Positions 11,338-20,894 are shown, numbered from the stretch's first letter. The stretch is DNA of 64,000 nucleotides from Nansenia antarctica (GCA_963989245.1 OZ022349.1:26646759-26710758), one strand, 5' to 3'. The notes: generated by a model from the sequence alone, not told the origin. A program made the numbers and translations.

Positions 11338-11619
11338 GACCCTGATTTTCCCTCATTCGTCAATTATCACTGTGTGATCCATCAGCAGGCCTTGGCTGGT
11401 AAGGTGTTGGACTTTTCCCATGTAATGACACTGGTGGTGAAACTAGTCAACTCGATTCGAGCGAAAGCGCTTCAGCACCGCTTATTCAAAGCGTTATTGG
11501 ACGAGCTCGACGCTGCTTACGGAGACCTGCTTCTCCATGCTGATGTGCGGTGGTTGAGTCGCGGCAAAGTGCTGCAGCGATTTGTCGACTTGCTGCCCGA
11601 GATCAAGACGTTCCTGTCG

Positions 11620-11870
11620 ACAAGGCAAGTGGTAGTACATATTTTCATAAGCAAAGGACTTAAATTGGTGTGGAAAGTCAGATCTTTACCTTTTCTTTTT
11701 ACTGTTTCCCCCTGCTTTTATATTCATTCTATGCATGTATATGTTTTTATATATGTTTTTATTCACTTTATGTTCTTATTCCTGTTGTAAAGCACTTTGA
11801 GCTGCATTTCTTGTATGAAAGGTGCTATATAAATAAAGCTTTACTTACTTAGGCCTACTTACTTACAAGG
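11620..11870 (+). mobile_element. 5'-truncated L2-type retroposon tail, TSD ACAAGG
   Basis: Insert 11626-11864 between ACAAGG copies (11620-11625, 11865-11870). It ends with GTAAAGCACTTTGAGCTGCA, then GCTATATAAATAAAGCTTTA and a (CTTA)n tail, the standard 3' architecture of fish L2-like LINEs and their SINE partners. It interrupts the element B transposase. Minus-strand relatives occur near 20,905 and 54,592. Confidence 0.82.
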
Positions 11871-12057
11871 AACGAGGAGCACAAGGAACTGGCAGACGAT
11901 GCGTGGCTACTGGACCTGGGGTTCCTGACAGCAGGGTTCGAGTTATAAGCTGAACTCTGTGGGGGTCTCCAAAATAACAGTGCGAAATGTTCTCATGCAC
12001 GCGCGAATCATGCCCACACAGCGATGGGACTTACAAGTTTTAATTAGCTATAGGCAG

Positions 12058-12552
12058 TAGCGGATTAAGGTGGTCAGTGGCCCTAGGCTACTCCTTGTGT
12101 GTGAGGACCCCCCGCCCCCATACACAAGCCTCCCCCCTCCCCAAAATATACAACTCACGAGCACCCTGCACACACACACCACTCATAATGCTTTACCATA
12201 AAACACTTAAACACTTTAATAACACAATAACACAACAGTGTTAATAATGCAAAGAATAAAAAAAAGGTTCAGTGCATTCAGTTCTGTCTCTATTGCTCTC
12301 CTCTCCCGTTGTCTCTCTGTTACTGTCCTGTTGTCTGTCTCTCTGTTGCTGTCCTGTTGTCCGTCTCTCTGTTGCTCCCCTCAGCTCTAAATGACAGAAA
12401 TGAATTAGCTAATTAGTTGGCATGTAAACATATAGTTAGGGTTGGGTACAGTTTGGGTTTTATTCGATACCGGTGACAAATCGATACTTTAAAAACGGTA
12501 CCGGTACCGAAACATCATCCTCATCCTCAAATCCCAACATATCCTGACGCTA
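12058..12552 (-). mobile_element. Shortened, inverted copy of the hAT A family nested in the CAGGGTTCGAG element
   Basis: Starts CAGTAGCGGATTAAGGTGGT and runs as the reverse complement of element A's 3' end, including the terminal CCTAGGCTACTCC motif and the CAGCAACAGAGAGACAGAC minisatellite. The right boundary is inferred from the uninterrupted sequence at 17,640-17,690 (reading GGCTACTCATTTCACC inverted). Possible diverged TSD: GCTATAGG against GCTGCAGG. It includes a terminal fragment of a third hAT family at about 12,434-12,515. Confidence 0.75.
12434..12515. mobile_element. Terminal fragment of the TAGGGTTGGGTAC hAT family
   Basis: TAGGGTTGGGTACAGTTTGG followed by a TTTTATTCGATACCGGT stretch and paired ACGGTACCGGTACCG motifs. 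It matches the inverted right end of the complete element at 58,166-59,227. No partner end is seen, so this is a truncated piece. It is nested at least four levels deep, counting the host intron. Confidence 0.75.
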
Positions 12553-14131
12553 CAGCTGCAGGCTACTCATTTCACCACATCAACAGCCCCCCATGAAACA
12601 ACAGCTATAAAAGCGATAGTCACACATGTATCTCGGCCAATAATTGTGTTATTTTTGCTATACAGAAGGAGCGAAAAATACATTAGGTTAGTACACTAGG
12701 TTAGTAAAAAGTAAAAGCCACCTTACCTTTACGGAGACAAGATAGACCAAAGTGGTCTGTTTTCAGTAGGCTGCGGTCGCGGTCCTGGAACCCATGATGC
12801 TGACGTCCGATGTCCTTTCTTTATCCAAGATTGGATGAACGGGAGAGGGTCAAATTTGTCTTTGATAAAAACCCGAAATTTTCTAGGCTTGATGACCCGG
12901 TCGGCAGCAGTGGCCTTTTTTTGGGCGGCATGGTAGCTACTGTATGTATATACTCCTGTATAGCTAATGAATGAATGTTTGCTTCTCAATAATAGGCTAG
13001 GTGCACAATCTCACTACTTCCTGAAAGGCAACTGGTGTCTCACTCTATTGGTTTAATTGATTAATCAGCTGTGCACTGTGTGTTCCAACGGTTTACCGCA
13101 CAGCTGATTAATCAACCTTTTGCTGTTGCACAATATTCTACTGCGCCCCATGGTGTCTTGGTGGTGAAGTGCAGGCAGTCAAACGCATACTGTCATTCAC
13201 AGGAGATTAATGGTGCGCGTAGTTCTTTTGGAAAACGTGTTTATTTTACAATATTTATAATATAAATTAAATCATATTCATTACATTGACATTTTGATCA
13301 AATAATAGTTGTGGTAATGTATTATTAGCGACCCCCACAGATTTTTGATTTTACTGCCTTCATGGGAGCTCAGAGAGCCTCAGACCATCTCTATTGGCTC
13401 CCACATAACTCGAACCCTGCCTGACAGACATAACCGCAAAACTGAACGCACTCAACTACGAGCTGCAGGGAAAAGACCGACACCTTCCCCACATGATAAG
13501 CACAGTAAATGGGTTCAAGGCCAAGCTCGGTGTTTGGACCACACACACCTAAAGAATGGGAGGCTGACACACTTTCCCAACCTGGAGAAAATGGCACAGG
13601 CCTGGGAAGACAATGATGCTTTTCACCCTGAGCAGTACTGTGCTCCCCTGGACAAACTGGCAACAGAGTTCAATCGGCGTTTTGGTGAGTTAGATGTCAT
13701 GGGAGATATTGCTGCATTTGTCTCAAACCCATTTGTGCCCATTGATATAGAGCAGGTAGCAGCCAAATTCCAGCAAGTATTTACTTTGCCAAGTGGAGTT
13801 GACATGGAGATGGTTGATTTACAAAATGACATAGAGCTGAAAGCCAGGTCAAGGGACAGTGACTTTTGGGGACTTGTCAGCAGAGAGAAGTTTCCTCTGC
13901 TCACTGCATGTGCACTAAGAGTGAGTGCCTACTTTGGATCCACATATCTCTGTGAAATGTCATTTTCACAGATGAAAATAATCAAATCAAAGTACAGGAG
14001 CCGCCTTACTGACAGACACCTCACAGACTGTCTCAGACTGGCAGTCAGTAGCTATGAGCCAAACTACAAAGCACTTGTAGACAGTATCCAGTCACAACCA
14101 TCACACTGACTTGAGTGAGTAACATGACTGT

Positions 14132-14403
14132 TTCGATGTGAAAAGTAATACTGCATAAGATGACTGCACTTAGCACTGACTGAGACACAAGTACACATTA
14201 CAGTTCTACTTTATAAAATGCTATACTTGTAAATATGTTTGTCAATGTTAATAATATGAGAAAGTACACATTAGTTTTACTTTAGTTTTGATGTGAAAAG
14301 TGATGCTGCATAAGATGACTGCACTTAGCACTGACTGAGAAAGTACACATTACAGTTCTACTTTATAAAATGCTAATTGTAAATATGTTTGTCAATGTTA
14401 ATA
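14132..14403. repeat. Two-copy tandem duplication (about 155-bp period) in hAT B 3' region
   Basis: Two adjacent, slightly diverged copies begin GATGTGAAAAGT and share TGCATAAGATGACTGCACTT, the TTCTACTTTATAAAATGCTA block and GTAAATATGTTTGTCAATGT. They lie downstream of the transposase stop, so they are part of the element's 3' untranslated sequence. Confidence 0.8.
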
Positions 14404-14874
14404 AGTAAGAATAATAATTAAGTCAGTCAAGTGTCAAAATGTCAAGAATGTCAGCTAACGTTACTATGAACAAAAAGATTTTATCATACATTCCTCCATT
14501 CCATGCCTTTATTTTTTTGTGTTGTAATGAAATGACATAATCAAACTTTGAATTGAATTTCAGTTATGTACAATTCTTAAAGCAAGACAGCTGCCTGATA
14601 TGCTTGATACAGTCTTTTTTTTGTTGTTGCATACATTTTAATGTTGGACCAATGCATTGCATCTAATTAAAATACAGGCAAATAAACGTCATTAAGTTTA
14701 AAGTACTATCTTGGCTGTCTTTTTCTCTCAACGCTTCAATAGGTAGATCTTGCCTTCACCAAGGCCGAGGTCAGGGATCTTGGGCTTAAAAAGGTTGGTG
14801 ACCACTGCACTACACCACTGGAACTGTTTCTATGGACCACTGTAAGAGGACTTTAAACTGTTTTTGTCTTGTAG

Positions 14875-15164
14875 ACCGTGGCAAGTCCACCCTCCTGGGA
14901 GCGGAGTGGATGAAGAAGAACGCCCACCGGCTGGAAGGGAAGGTCCAGGAGCCTGCTTTTCTTCAATTGGAGAAAATACAGAGAGAGGAAATAGAGGCTA
15001 AATTGAAACTGACTGAAGACGAAGAAGAACGTCAAGAATTGCTGGACATTTTTTTGTTTGAATTTGAACTTTCAATTGATTATGATTTATTTCTGTTAGA
15101 GGTTAAGGACAATCTTGGCATCCCTGTGTGCGCAAGTTTCAAGGCTCCCAGCCCGGAAGAGTGA
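14875..15164 (+). CDS. Terminal exon (C) of the integrase-tail-like gene
   Basis: Acceptor TTTTTGTCTTGTAG ends at 14874. The single G left by exon B (5900) joins AC to give Asp, and the frame then runs 96 codons to TGA at 15162. The product starts 'DRGKSTLLGAEWMKKNAHRL' and continues with a Glu/Lys-rich probable coiled-coil segment ('IQREEIEAKLKLTEDEEERQ') and 'LFEFELSIDYDLFLLEV'. I do not recognise a domain. Exon status rests on the phase match with exon B, the good acceptor, and the codon-like character against AT-rich surroundings. The intervening 8,974-bp intron is almost wholly transposon. Alternatively it is a relic of the same retroelement-derived locus. Confidence 0.5.
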
Positions 15165-15860
15165 TTGATTAATTAGTGTGTTTGCAGTCGCAAATATAAA
15201 ACTGAATCTGAACAGTAGTGTGAACTACATGTTGGTCACATTACCCCAAACGATAACGGTGGATGACCGATGGCCTTATTCACTTATTCCTTCCAGCTAG
15301 AGTCTGGATCTAGCTAGAGTTAGAGTCATGTCAGATGGAGGGGCTTTTGACACGTGCATGCTGTCTGAGTCAGTCCATCCTCTCCATGGGCGTGGGTTAG
15401 ATGTGGCTACAGGCCCCACGCTTTCAACTGCCAGGCTCTCCCTCCGTCTCTCTGGGGCCTACGTCCAGGATCGGCCTGGTGACAGACTAGACAGCATTAT
15501 TAACATTGGCCATGGAATTGTCCTGCCGGAGACCAGCTGTTACCCATTGACGCATCCTGTCTGTCCATAGCTCCCGCTCTGTAGCATCTCCACTCCTCCT
15601 TATGGTGGTGACAATACCCGGTCCCTTGTGGGGGTCACTCACTACACTCATTGGTGTGGTTATTATCATGGTTCTGCTTGTTTGAGGTTTTCCCAAATAA
15701 GATATATATGTATATGTACACATGCTATATTTCGGTTAACCTACACAATGTTTTTACTTGATTCCAGCTAATTTGTGAATGAATACGTTTTTGTTTGTGT
15801 ATGGTCAATCCATTTTTATGTAAATATGGTTTCATGCTGTATTGATTTACAATAAATTCA
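15165..15860 (+). other. 3' UTR-like sequence with polyadenylation signal
   Basis: Follows the stop codon of exon C. No convincing coding sequence is seen; a short frame beginning at 15,328 has no recognisable domain. An AATAAA lies at about 15,851 in an AT-rich context, compatible with the gene's 3' end, but a retroposon origin for part of it cannot be excluded. Confidence 0.35.
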
Positions 15861-15884
15861 TTGCATTTCATTCAATCTTGTTGC

Positions 15885-16120
15885 TTTACTACAAAAAACA
15901 CATCTGATTGAGGAAGACTACAAAACATTGAGAAAGGATTTGGTAAACCAAGTATTTCATGCGTCATATGGTAAGAAGAGGGGTGTGGCCATAGTAATTA
16001 ATACATCTCTACCATTCTCTGAAGAGAAAGTGATAAAAGATAATAGGAGAAGATATGTAATGGTTGACCCTATTACATTAACCATAGCTAAAGGTAATGA
16101 ATCTTTTTTTCATTTCATAC
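15885..16120 (+). pseudogene. L1-type LINE endonuclease fragment
   Basis: Reads 'LLQKTHLIEEDYKTLRKDL', then 'HASYGKKRGVAIVINTSLPF' and 'NRRRYVMVDPITLTIAKG'. This fits the L1-clade AP endonuclease (QETH...SRGVAILI...GRYVxV). It is only about 75 codons long, with no reverse transcriptase nearby. An (ATT)n run follows at about 16,211-16,238. Confidence 0.7.
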
Positions 16121-16576
16121 CTATTAGTTTACTCTAACGAATTAAAATGATTAACAAGCATAATGGCACAGAGAATGCAGAGATGTGTATATACAAAGGG
16201 TTGAAATATATATTATTATTATTATTATTATTATTACTTTATTATCACATAACAGCTATTTGAAGCAAACTATGGAAAATGTATAACTGAGTAGTGAAAT
16301 ACTCAGAAATAGTGAAATACATTCTTAGAAATGTCTACCGTGTCATGATTACAAAGATACCACTTGAACACACACACTGTGACACATTGGTCACACGCGC
16401 GGGCACACGCGCGATGCGCACGAAACACACACACACAACACACAGTTTCAGATCTACTAACGGTTCTATATCGTGGAGCTCCGCCCCATAGGGGAGCTCT
16501 GCTCCTATTGGTTTACCCCGCTACCTAAAGTAGCCAATGACTGAATTTTTCGATGCCTGCGCCCGCCCTGGGGTGC

Positions 16577-16584
16577 TATAAAAG
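16577..16584 (+). promoter_or_regulatory. Candidate TATA box in DIRS terminal repeat
   Basis: TATAAAAG within a GC-rich context (GGGGTGCTATAAAAGGGGCG). This fits a core promoter of the DIRS terminal repeat. Activity is not inferable from sequence. Confidence 0.45.
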
Positions 16585-17060
16585 GGGCGTCCTTCGATCC
16601 CTCATTCTCCCAAACATACAATACAGCCGGGTTTGAACAAGTCGAAGTGGGCCAGCAGCCCTATGGGGCTCCGCTCCACTCATAGAACTGGAGTCTATCT
16701 CCATAACTATCGTTCTATATCGTGGAGCTCCGCCCCATAGGGGAGCTCTGCTCCTATTGGTTTAGGCGGAGCGAGCGAGGCCAAATGTACCCCCACTGAG
16801 ACTATTAGTCAGAAAACAATCTCAGCGGCACCCGGAGCTGACCACTGATGTTGGTTCAAGACAACCTTAAAAAGTTGGCCCAACCCACACCGAGTCTGCT
16901 CCACTGATCTAGCCCTTACGTGAGCACGTAGGGTTGTTGATCTAACGGAACATGTCCTGGAGGAGGGTCCCCTCCCCAGGCACATCCGTATTCATCCTGA
17001 CAGCACTTGAATAGAATCCCCATGACCAGGGTAATCCAAGTGCCTTCCTCACTACATCAG

Positions 17061-17282
17061 TCATAAGCAAAACTGAGGACAGAATGAGAAAAGGATGAGG
17101 AAGTAATACCGTACAAAAGGTGATGGCGACGACCAAGACGCCGCCTCACATATCTCCTCCACTCCAACTCCCCTGAGAATGGCCACTGATGTGGCCATGC
17201 CCCTGGTGGAATGAGCCCGAATGGACAGCCTCTGCTTCGAGAGTGGTGCCCCGGCTTTCTGTCCGCCGTAGCAGATCATCAT
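17061..17282 (-). pseudogene. DIRS tyrosine recombinase C-terminal fragment
   Basis: Minus-strand frame contains 'LSKQRLSIRAHSTRGMATSV', then 'GVGVEEICEAASWSSPSPFV' and 'RYYF'. The H-x2-R box (HSTR) and the downstream catalytic Tyr in the (R/F)-Y context are the C-terminal catalytic residues of tyrosine recombinases, and 'IRAHSTRG...W.SPS.F.RYY' is the DIRS variety. The N-terminal catalytic Arg region is absent. Such enzymes integrate the circular cDNA intermediate of DIRS elements. This copy is too short to function. Confidence 0.75.
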
Positions 17283-17575
17283 ACTGTCGCCTTATACAAA
17301 ACTGAATCCAATGATGAAACTTAATGAGATGAATGGCGCGACAGTTGGCCCCTGCTCACCGATCCGATCATTCATGTGCCCAGATTGTAGAGCACATTGC
17401 ACAAGAGATGAAACAAATTCATTTCTAATGTCAAATCACTTGATTCCCGTAGTAGCATAACATTAGATGAAAGCACAATTCATGGACGAGCATACACGAT
17501 TATTTATGTCAGGTGCGATGTCACTGGAAATGGAGATGTGGACAATGTGTCGTGCTAACAGGGAAAGTGAATGGA

Positions 17576-17793
17576 CTGTATAGCAAAAACAACAAAATTA
17601 TTGGCCGAGATACCCGTAACTATCGCTTGTTGTTTCATGTGGTGCTGTTGATGTGGTGAAATGAGTAGCCTATGGCTAATTAAAACGTGTAAGTCCCATG
17701 CTGTGTGGGCATGATTCGCGCGCGTGCATGAGAACATTTCGCACTGTTATTTTGGAGACCCCCCACAAAGCTCAGCTTATAACTCGAACCCTG
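17576..17793 (-). mobile_element. Partial copy of the CAGGGTTCGAG hAT element
   Basis: The reverse complement of 11,932-12,050 plus 12,560-12,660, joined without the nested element, ending at CTCGAACCCTG (17,793). It gives the empty-site state of the insertion at 12,058. Its other end is missing. Confidence 0.8.
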
Positions 17794-18640
17794 TCGTCCT
17801 CCATGGTCCAGAGTTCCTCAAACCCTGTGCAGCTAATACAGAAGATGCCAACCTGCAACCGAGAATGTCAATGTCAGAAGTACAATGCATTTGGCGGCAC
17901 CCATCACACCTGCGCAAGACCAACGCAATACGTCACAGCAAGGAAATTGACATTTGCCAATCGACCTGACCCAAAAGCCAAACAAAACAAAAAAAAGGCA
18001 TTATGCAAATTAGGGGTCCAGACACACCCAATCATGAATATAGGCATTCTAATGTGTTTCTAATAGTCAAAAAACATAAAATAGACACCAGGCTTGCATT
18101 TCTAGTTCATTTGGTTCAAAAGTTATAGCCGAAACCTTTTTCAGAGGGCGGCCATATTGATTTGGCCGCCATGGCGACCCCGGTGGTCGTTGGCTCGGGC
18201 GCCCTGGCTAAATCATTAGAGCATACTCTGAGCTACATCTGGGCCACATTTGGTGCTTTTGCACAAATTTGCACAAAAATATCCCTAAGGCCCCCAACTA
18301 ATTCTTATTATGTTTGTTCTGACGATCAAGTTCAGCGCGCCCATACTCTGGCAGCATTGTTCATGTTCCTTGTTTATTGTCTCTGAATGAAAGAGATAAT
18401 AAAATGTTTTTTTTCTCCCACAAACCTCAAATGTCTTTGTAATAATTTACTGGATAAGAGAGAAACCTGTACACATACACACTGGTGTGCACACACTAGT
18501 TCTATATGTAGAACAGGCAATAAGGGATGATAAATATACATATATTAATCACATATTAAGATGGCCACAAATTATGGCCACACTAAAATATCTGCTTGCC
18601 ACCCCTTTGCCACCCCATGTATAAATCTCTAGAATCACCA
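17794..18640 (+). mobile_element. Degenerate DNA transposon, copy 1 (terminal half)
   Basis: Homologous, in inverse orientation, to 27,551-28,355. Shared landmarks are CCTCCATGGTCCAGAGTTCC, TATGCAAATTAGGGGTCCAG, GGGCGGCCATATTGATTTGG and a terminal TCTAGAATCACCACT (TCTAGAATCGCCACTG in the other copy). That terminus reads inward as CAGTGGCGATTCTAGA, a hAT-like end. The remaining coding trace is the 3' end of the reading frame better preserved at 28,186-30,053. A third partial copy is at 30,481. Confidence 0.75.
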
Positions 18641-18641
18641 C

Positions 18642-19238
18642 TCCATCTCTTCAGGCTACATCTTAACTGTCCCTCCTGAAGACCTCCATCCTTTCAGGCT
18701 ACACCTTAACTGTCCCTCCTAAAGACCTCCATCTCTTCAGGCTACATATTAACTGTCCCTCCTGAAGACCTCCATCCTTTCAGGCTACACCTTAACTGTC
18801 CCTCCTGAAGACCTCCATCTCTTCAGGCTACACCTTAACTGTCCCTCCTAAAGACCTCCATCTCTTCAGGCTACACCTTAACTGTCCCTCCTAAAGACCT
18901 CCATCTCTTCAGGCTACACCTTAACTGTCCCTCCTGAAGACCTCCATCTCTTCAGGCTACACCTTAACTGTCCCTCCTAAAGACCTCCATCTCTTCAGGC
19001 TACATATTAACTGTCCCTCCTGAAGACCTCCATCTCTTCAGGCTACACCTTAACTGTCCCTCCTGAAGACCTCCATCTCTTCAGGCTACACCTTAACTGT
19101 CCCTCCTGAAGACCTCCATCTCTTCAGGCTACATATTAACTGTCCCTCCTGAAGACCTCCATCTCTTCAGGCTACACCTTAACTGTCCCTCCTGAAGACC
19201 TCCATCTCTTCAGGCTACACCTTAACTGTCGTTCCTGA
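18642..19238. repeat. 43-bp minisatellite, about 14 copies
   Basis: Tandem units of CCATCTCTTCAGGCTACACC plus TTAACTGTCCCTCCTGAAGACCT (43 bp), varying at a few positions (ACACC/ACATA, CTGAAG/CTAAAG). CTTCAGG and CCTGAAG within each unit are inverted to one another. It directly follows the transposon end at 18,640. Confidence 0.92.
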
Positions 19239-19291
19239 AACCTCTCTGGCCCCTCTACCCCCTGGCCCAAGCATAGATTACTTTTTTTTGC

Positions 19292-19410
19292 GATGACTGA
19301 TGTATAGATGATTCATTTATTTAGACAAATGTACTTGTTGCAAGTCGCTTTGGATAAAGGTTGTCTGCTAAATGCCCCAAAATGTAAATGTAAATGTAAT
19401 GTAAGTGTAA
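19292..19410 (+). mobile_element. V-SINE-type 3' tail
   Basis: CAAGTCGCTTTGGATAAAGG, then GTCTGCTAAATG and a (TGTAAA)n tail. This conserved 3' end is shared by V-SINEs and their partner LINEs in fishes. A second copy with the same flanking block (GACTGATGTATAGATGATTCA) lies at 20,113-20,216, so the pair is a local duplication or two insertions of one family. Confidence 0.7.
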
Positions 19411-19477
19411 TAAGTTTGTATGAGTGGTATATGTGGACCCTGCTGTTTAGCAGGGGTCTGTGACAAGACAAGACCGT

Positions 19478-19870
19478 TATAGAACCAGGGTTGCCAGATG
19501 GGATTGACAATTTCCAGCCTAACCACAGTCTAAAAACCGCTAAATCCACCAAAAACCAGCGCAAAACCTATATCGTCAGAAAACCACTAATTACTATTGG
19601 GCAGGTGCCGATCTCCTGCCCCTTAACTGTATGTCTGTTGCCAATGATGTTTGTAAAATAAATGTTAAAACCTGCACATCGTATGTAGCTGCTAGGGTGT
19701 GTGTTTTAACTTCATGCATTCAGTAACTTTCAGGCGCTGACATTTTGATACCGCCTAAATGCCACTTATCCAGCCCACCCGCCCATCCAAATACTTTTTT
19801 TCTGGCCCAGTGTGATCAAAAGTAGCCCATTCGGCGGTAACCCGCCCCATCTGGCAACTCTGTATAGAAC
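19478..19870. mobile_element. hAT MITE (377 bp) with TSD TATAGAAC
   Basis: Element 19486-19862 is flanked by exact TATAGAAC (19478-19485, 19863-19870). Ends are CAGGGTTGCCAGATGGG and, read from the right, CAGAGTTGCCAGATGGG. No coding capacity. The surrounding GACCGTTATAGAACG pairs with CGTTCTAAAACGGTC near 19,970-19,984, so an older inverted-repeat element may enclose it. Confidence 0.9.
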
Positions 19871-20017
19871 GCCGCAGAGAAAAACGTGCTAACCGCATGC
19901 GACCGACGTTGTAAAACTGGGCAGTTCAGACCAAAGATGAAAGGTTAAAGGTCATTCAGAAGCCGGACGTTCTAAAACGGTCCCCTCTCGTTGCGGATCT
20001 TTGGTTTGAACTGGCTA

Positions 20018-20086
20018 ACTGCTAACTGCTAACTGCCAACGGCCAACTGCCAACTGCCAACTGCCAACTGCCAACGGCCCCTGGTA
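20018..20086. repeat. 7-bp tandem repeat (AACTGCY)n
   Basis: About ten imperfect copies of CTAACTG/CCAACTG/CCAACGG in a row. Confidence 0.8.
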
Positions 20087-20112
20087 AACTAGCTTGGATT
20101 TGTTTTTCTTAT

Positions 20113-20216
20113 CATGACTGATGTATAGATGATTCACTTACTTAGACAAACGTACTTGTTTGTAAGTAAGTCACTTTGGATAAGGGCGTCTGCTAAATGT
20201 CTAAAATGTAAATGTA
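20113..20216 (+). mobile_element. V-SINE-type 3' tail, second copy
   Basis: AAGTCACTTTGGATAAGGGC, GTCTGCTAAATG and a TGTAAATGTA tail, preceded by the same GACTGATGTATAGATGATTCA block as the copy at 19,292. Confidence 0.68.
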
Positions 20217-20890
20217 TGAGTGGTATATCTTTCGCATTTCTGTCTTCCCATATCACTCAATGGCAGAATTGTTGATGCTAGTAGTCATAGACAGCCATAC
20301 TGTACAATAAAAAACATTTAAAACAGTGTCAGTTAGATATGGGTATAATCTGTACGATCCTTGTAAGTCAATTACTACATGCTGAATGTCAACTGTTTAC
20401 TTACAATGAATTCTACCTGAATCATTTTTTCTTTTCACTCCAAGAGACTTGGTTGTAGGCCCTACTGCACTTTGATGATATTCGATGCAATTCCAAACGA
20501 TGCTAGAATCATAGATTTAGATTTCAGCTCATAAAAGTAGAAACTGTATTATTTGATCGTTAAACCTTGAATATAGTTACGATGGCAATGGTTGATTGAT
20601 TTAGGCTCCTAACCTACAGTAAATGTCTGCATGACAAATATCATTCGAGGGGCATTGTCTCAAAGCCATCTATGTTTTAATCATTGATAATTGATATAAT
20701 GGTACTATAATAATACTGCAAATTGTGTTTTTGACCCATGAAGAGTAGAGTTGTTAGTTGAATTGTGCCACATTACAATTCGTTTTTTTATAAGAATACG
20801 AATAAGAATAAGAAGAATATCTTGATTTTATATAGGCCTAGCGCCTTTCACAAACCCAAGGACACGCTTTGCTTTTTTGGGATTGTGCAT
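20217..20890. other. Unassigned AT-rich sequence
   Basis: No recognisable gene, repeat or transposon boundary; short frames only. Confidence 0.5.
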
Positions 20891-20894
20891 ATAG

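Larger units (their letters stand above)
11924..13427. mobile_element. Non-autonomous hAT (1,488 bp) nested in element B, TSD CCTGACAG
   Basis: Occupies 11932-13419, flanked by exact CCTGACAG copies (11924-11931, 13420-13427). Inverted ends are CAGGGTTCGAGTTATAAGC on the left and CAGGGTTCGAGTTATGTGG read from the right. A minus-strand open stretch near 12,729-12,989 ('IKPRKFRVFIKDKFDPLPF') may be a transposase remnant, but I cannot place it. The element itself contains a later insertion (12,058-12,552). A partial second copy of its left end lies inverted at 17,576-17,793. Confidence 0.9.
9928..14109 (+). pseudogene. hAT transposase of GTF2IRD2-repeat type, split by three insertions
   Basis: Four blocks read as one hAT transposase: 9928-10134 ('HLKEKTRGVDIYNEFKKYVG', 'ITTDGAPAMRGARNGFIG'), 11338-11625 ('NYHCVIHQQALAGKVLDFSH', 'LHADVRWLSRGKVLQRFVDL'), 11871-11931 ('NEEHKELADDAWLLDLGFLT') and 13428-14109 ('LKNGRLTHFPNLEKM' to the dimerisation motif 'LRVSAYFGSTYLCEMSFSQM'). 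The blocks follow the order of the GTF2I-repeat-domain-2-like transposase family. The insertions between them fall in frame-neutral positions once one TSD copy is discounted. A further break near 13,540 lies in a CACACACA run and fits a 2-bp gain. The zinc finger and early catalytic part are missing, so the copy was already a deletion derivative. Confidence 0.85.
9644..14815 (+). mobile_element. hAT transposon (element B, 5,156 bp) with exact 8-bp TSD and nested insertions
   Basis: Element B spans 9652-14807 and is bracketed by CACTACAC at 9644-9651 and 14808-14815. The ends are TAGTGGTCACCAACC on the left and, read inward from the right, CAGTGGTCACCAACC. It lies only 12 bp beyond element A's right TSD. 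Its coding region is GTF2IRD2-like and lacks the N-terminal third. The reading frame is interrupted by at least three later insertions (10,135-11,329; 11,626-11,864; 11,932-13,419), each with its own TSD. Confidence 0.93.
16455..17300 (-). mobile_element. DIRS-like tyrosine-recombinase retroelement fragment
   Basis: Two direct copies (16,463-16,515 and 16,713-16,764) of a block containing GTGGAGCTCCGCCCCATAGG, and an inverted variant at about 16,662-16,692 (CCCTATGGGGCTCCGCTCC), form the palindromic terminal repeats known from fish DIRS elements. A minus-strand tyrosine recombinase remnant follows at 17,061-17,282. The element is incomplete: no reverse transcriptase or Gag was found. Confidence 0.65.

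Noticed and set aside
18162..18386. Small frame starting MAAMATPVVVGSGALAKSLEH, recurring at 30,581
   Set aside because: Recurs because the whole transposon is repeated; no domain, and its position in the copies is non-coding relative to the better-preserved minus-strand frame.
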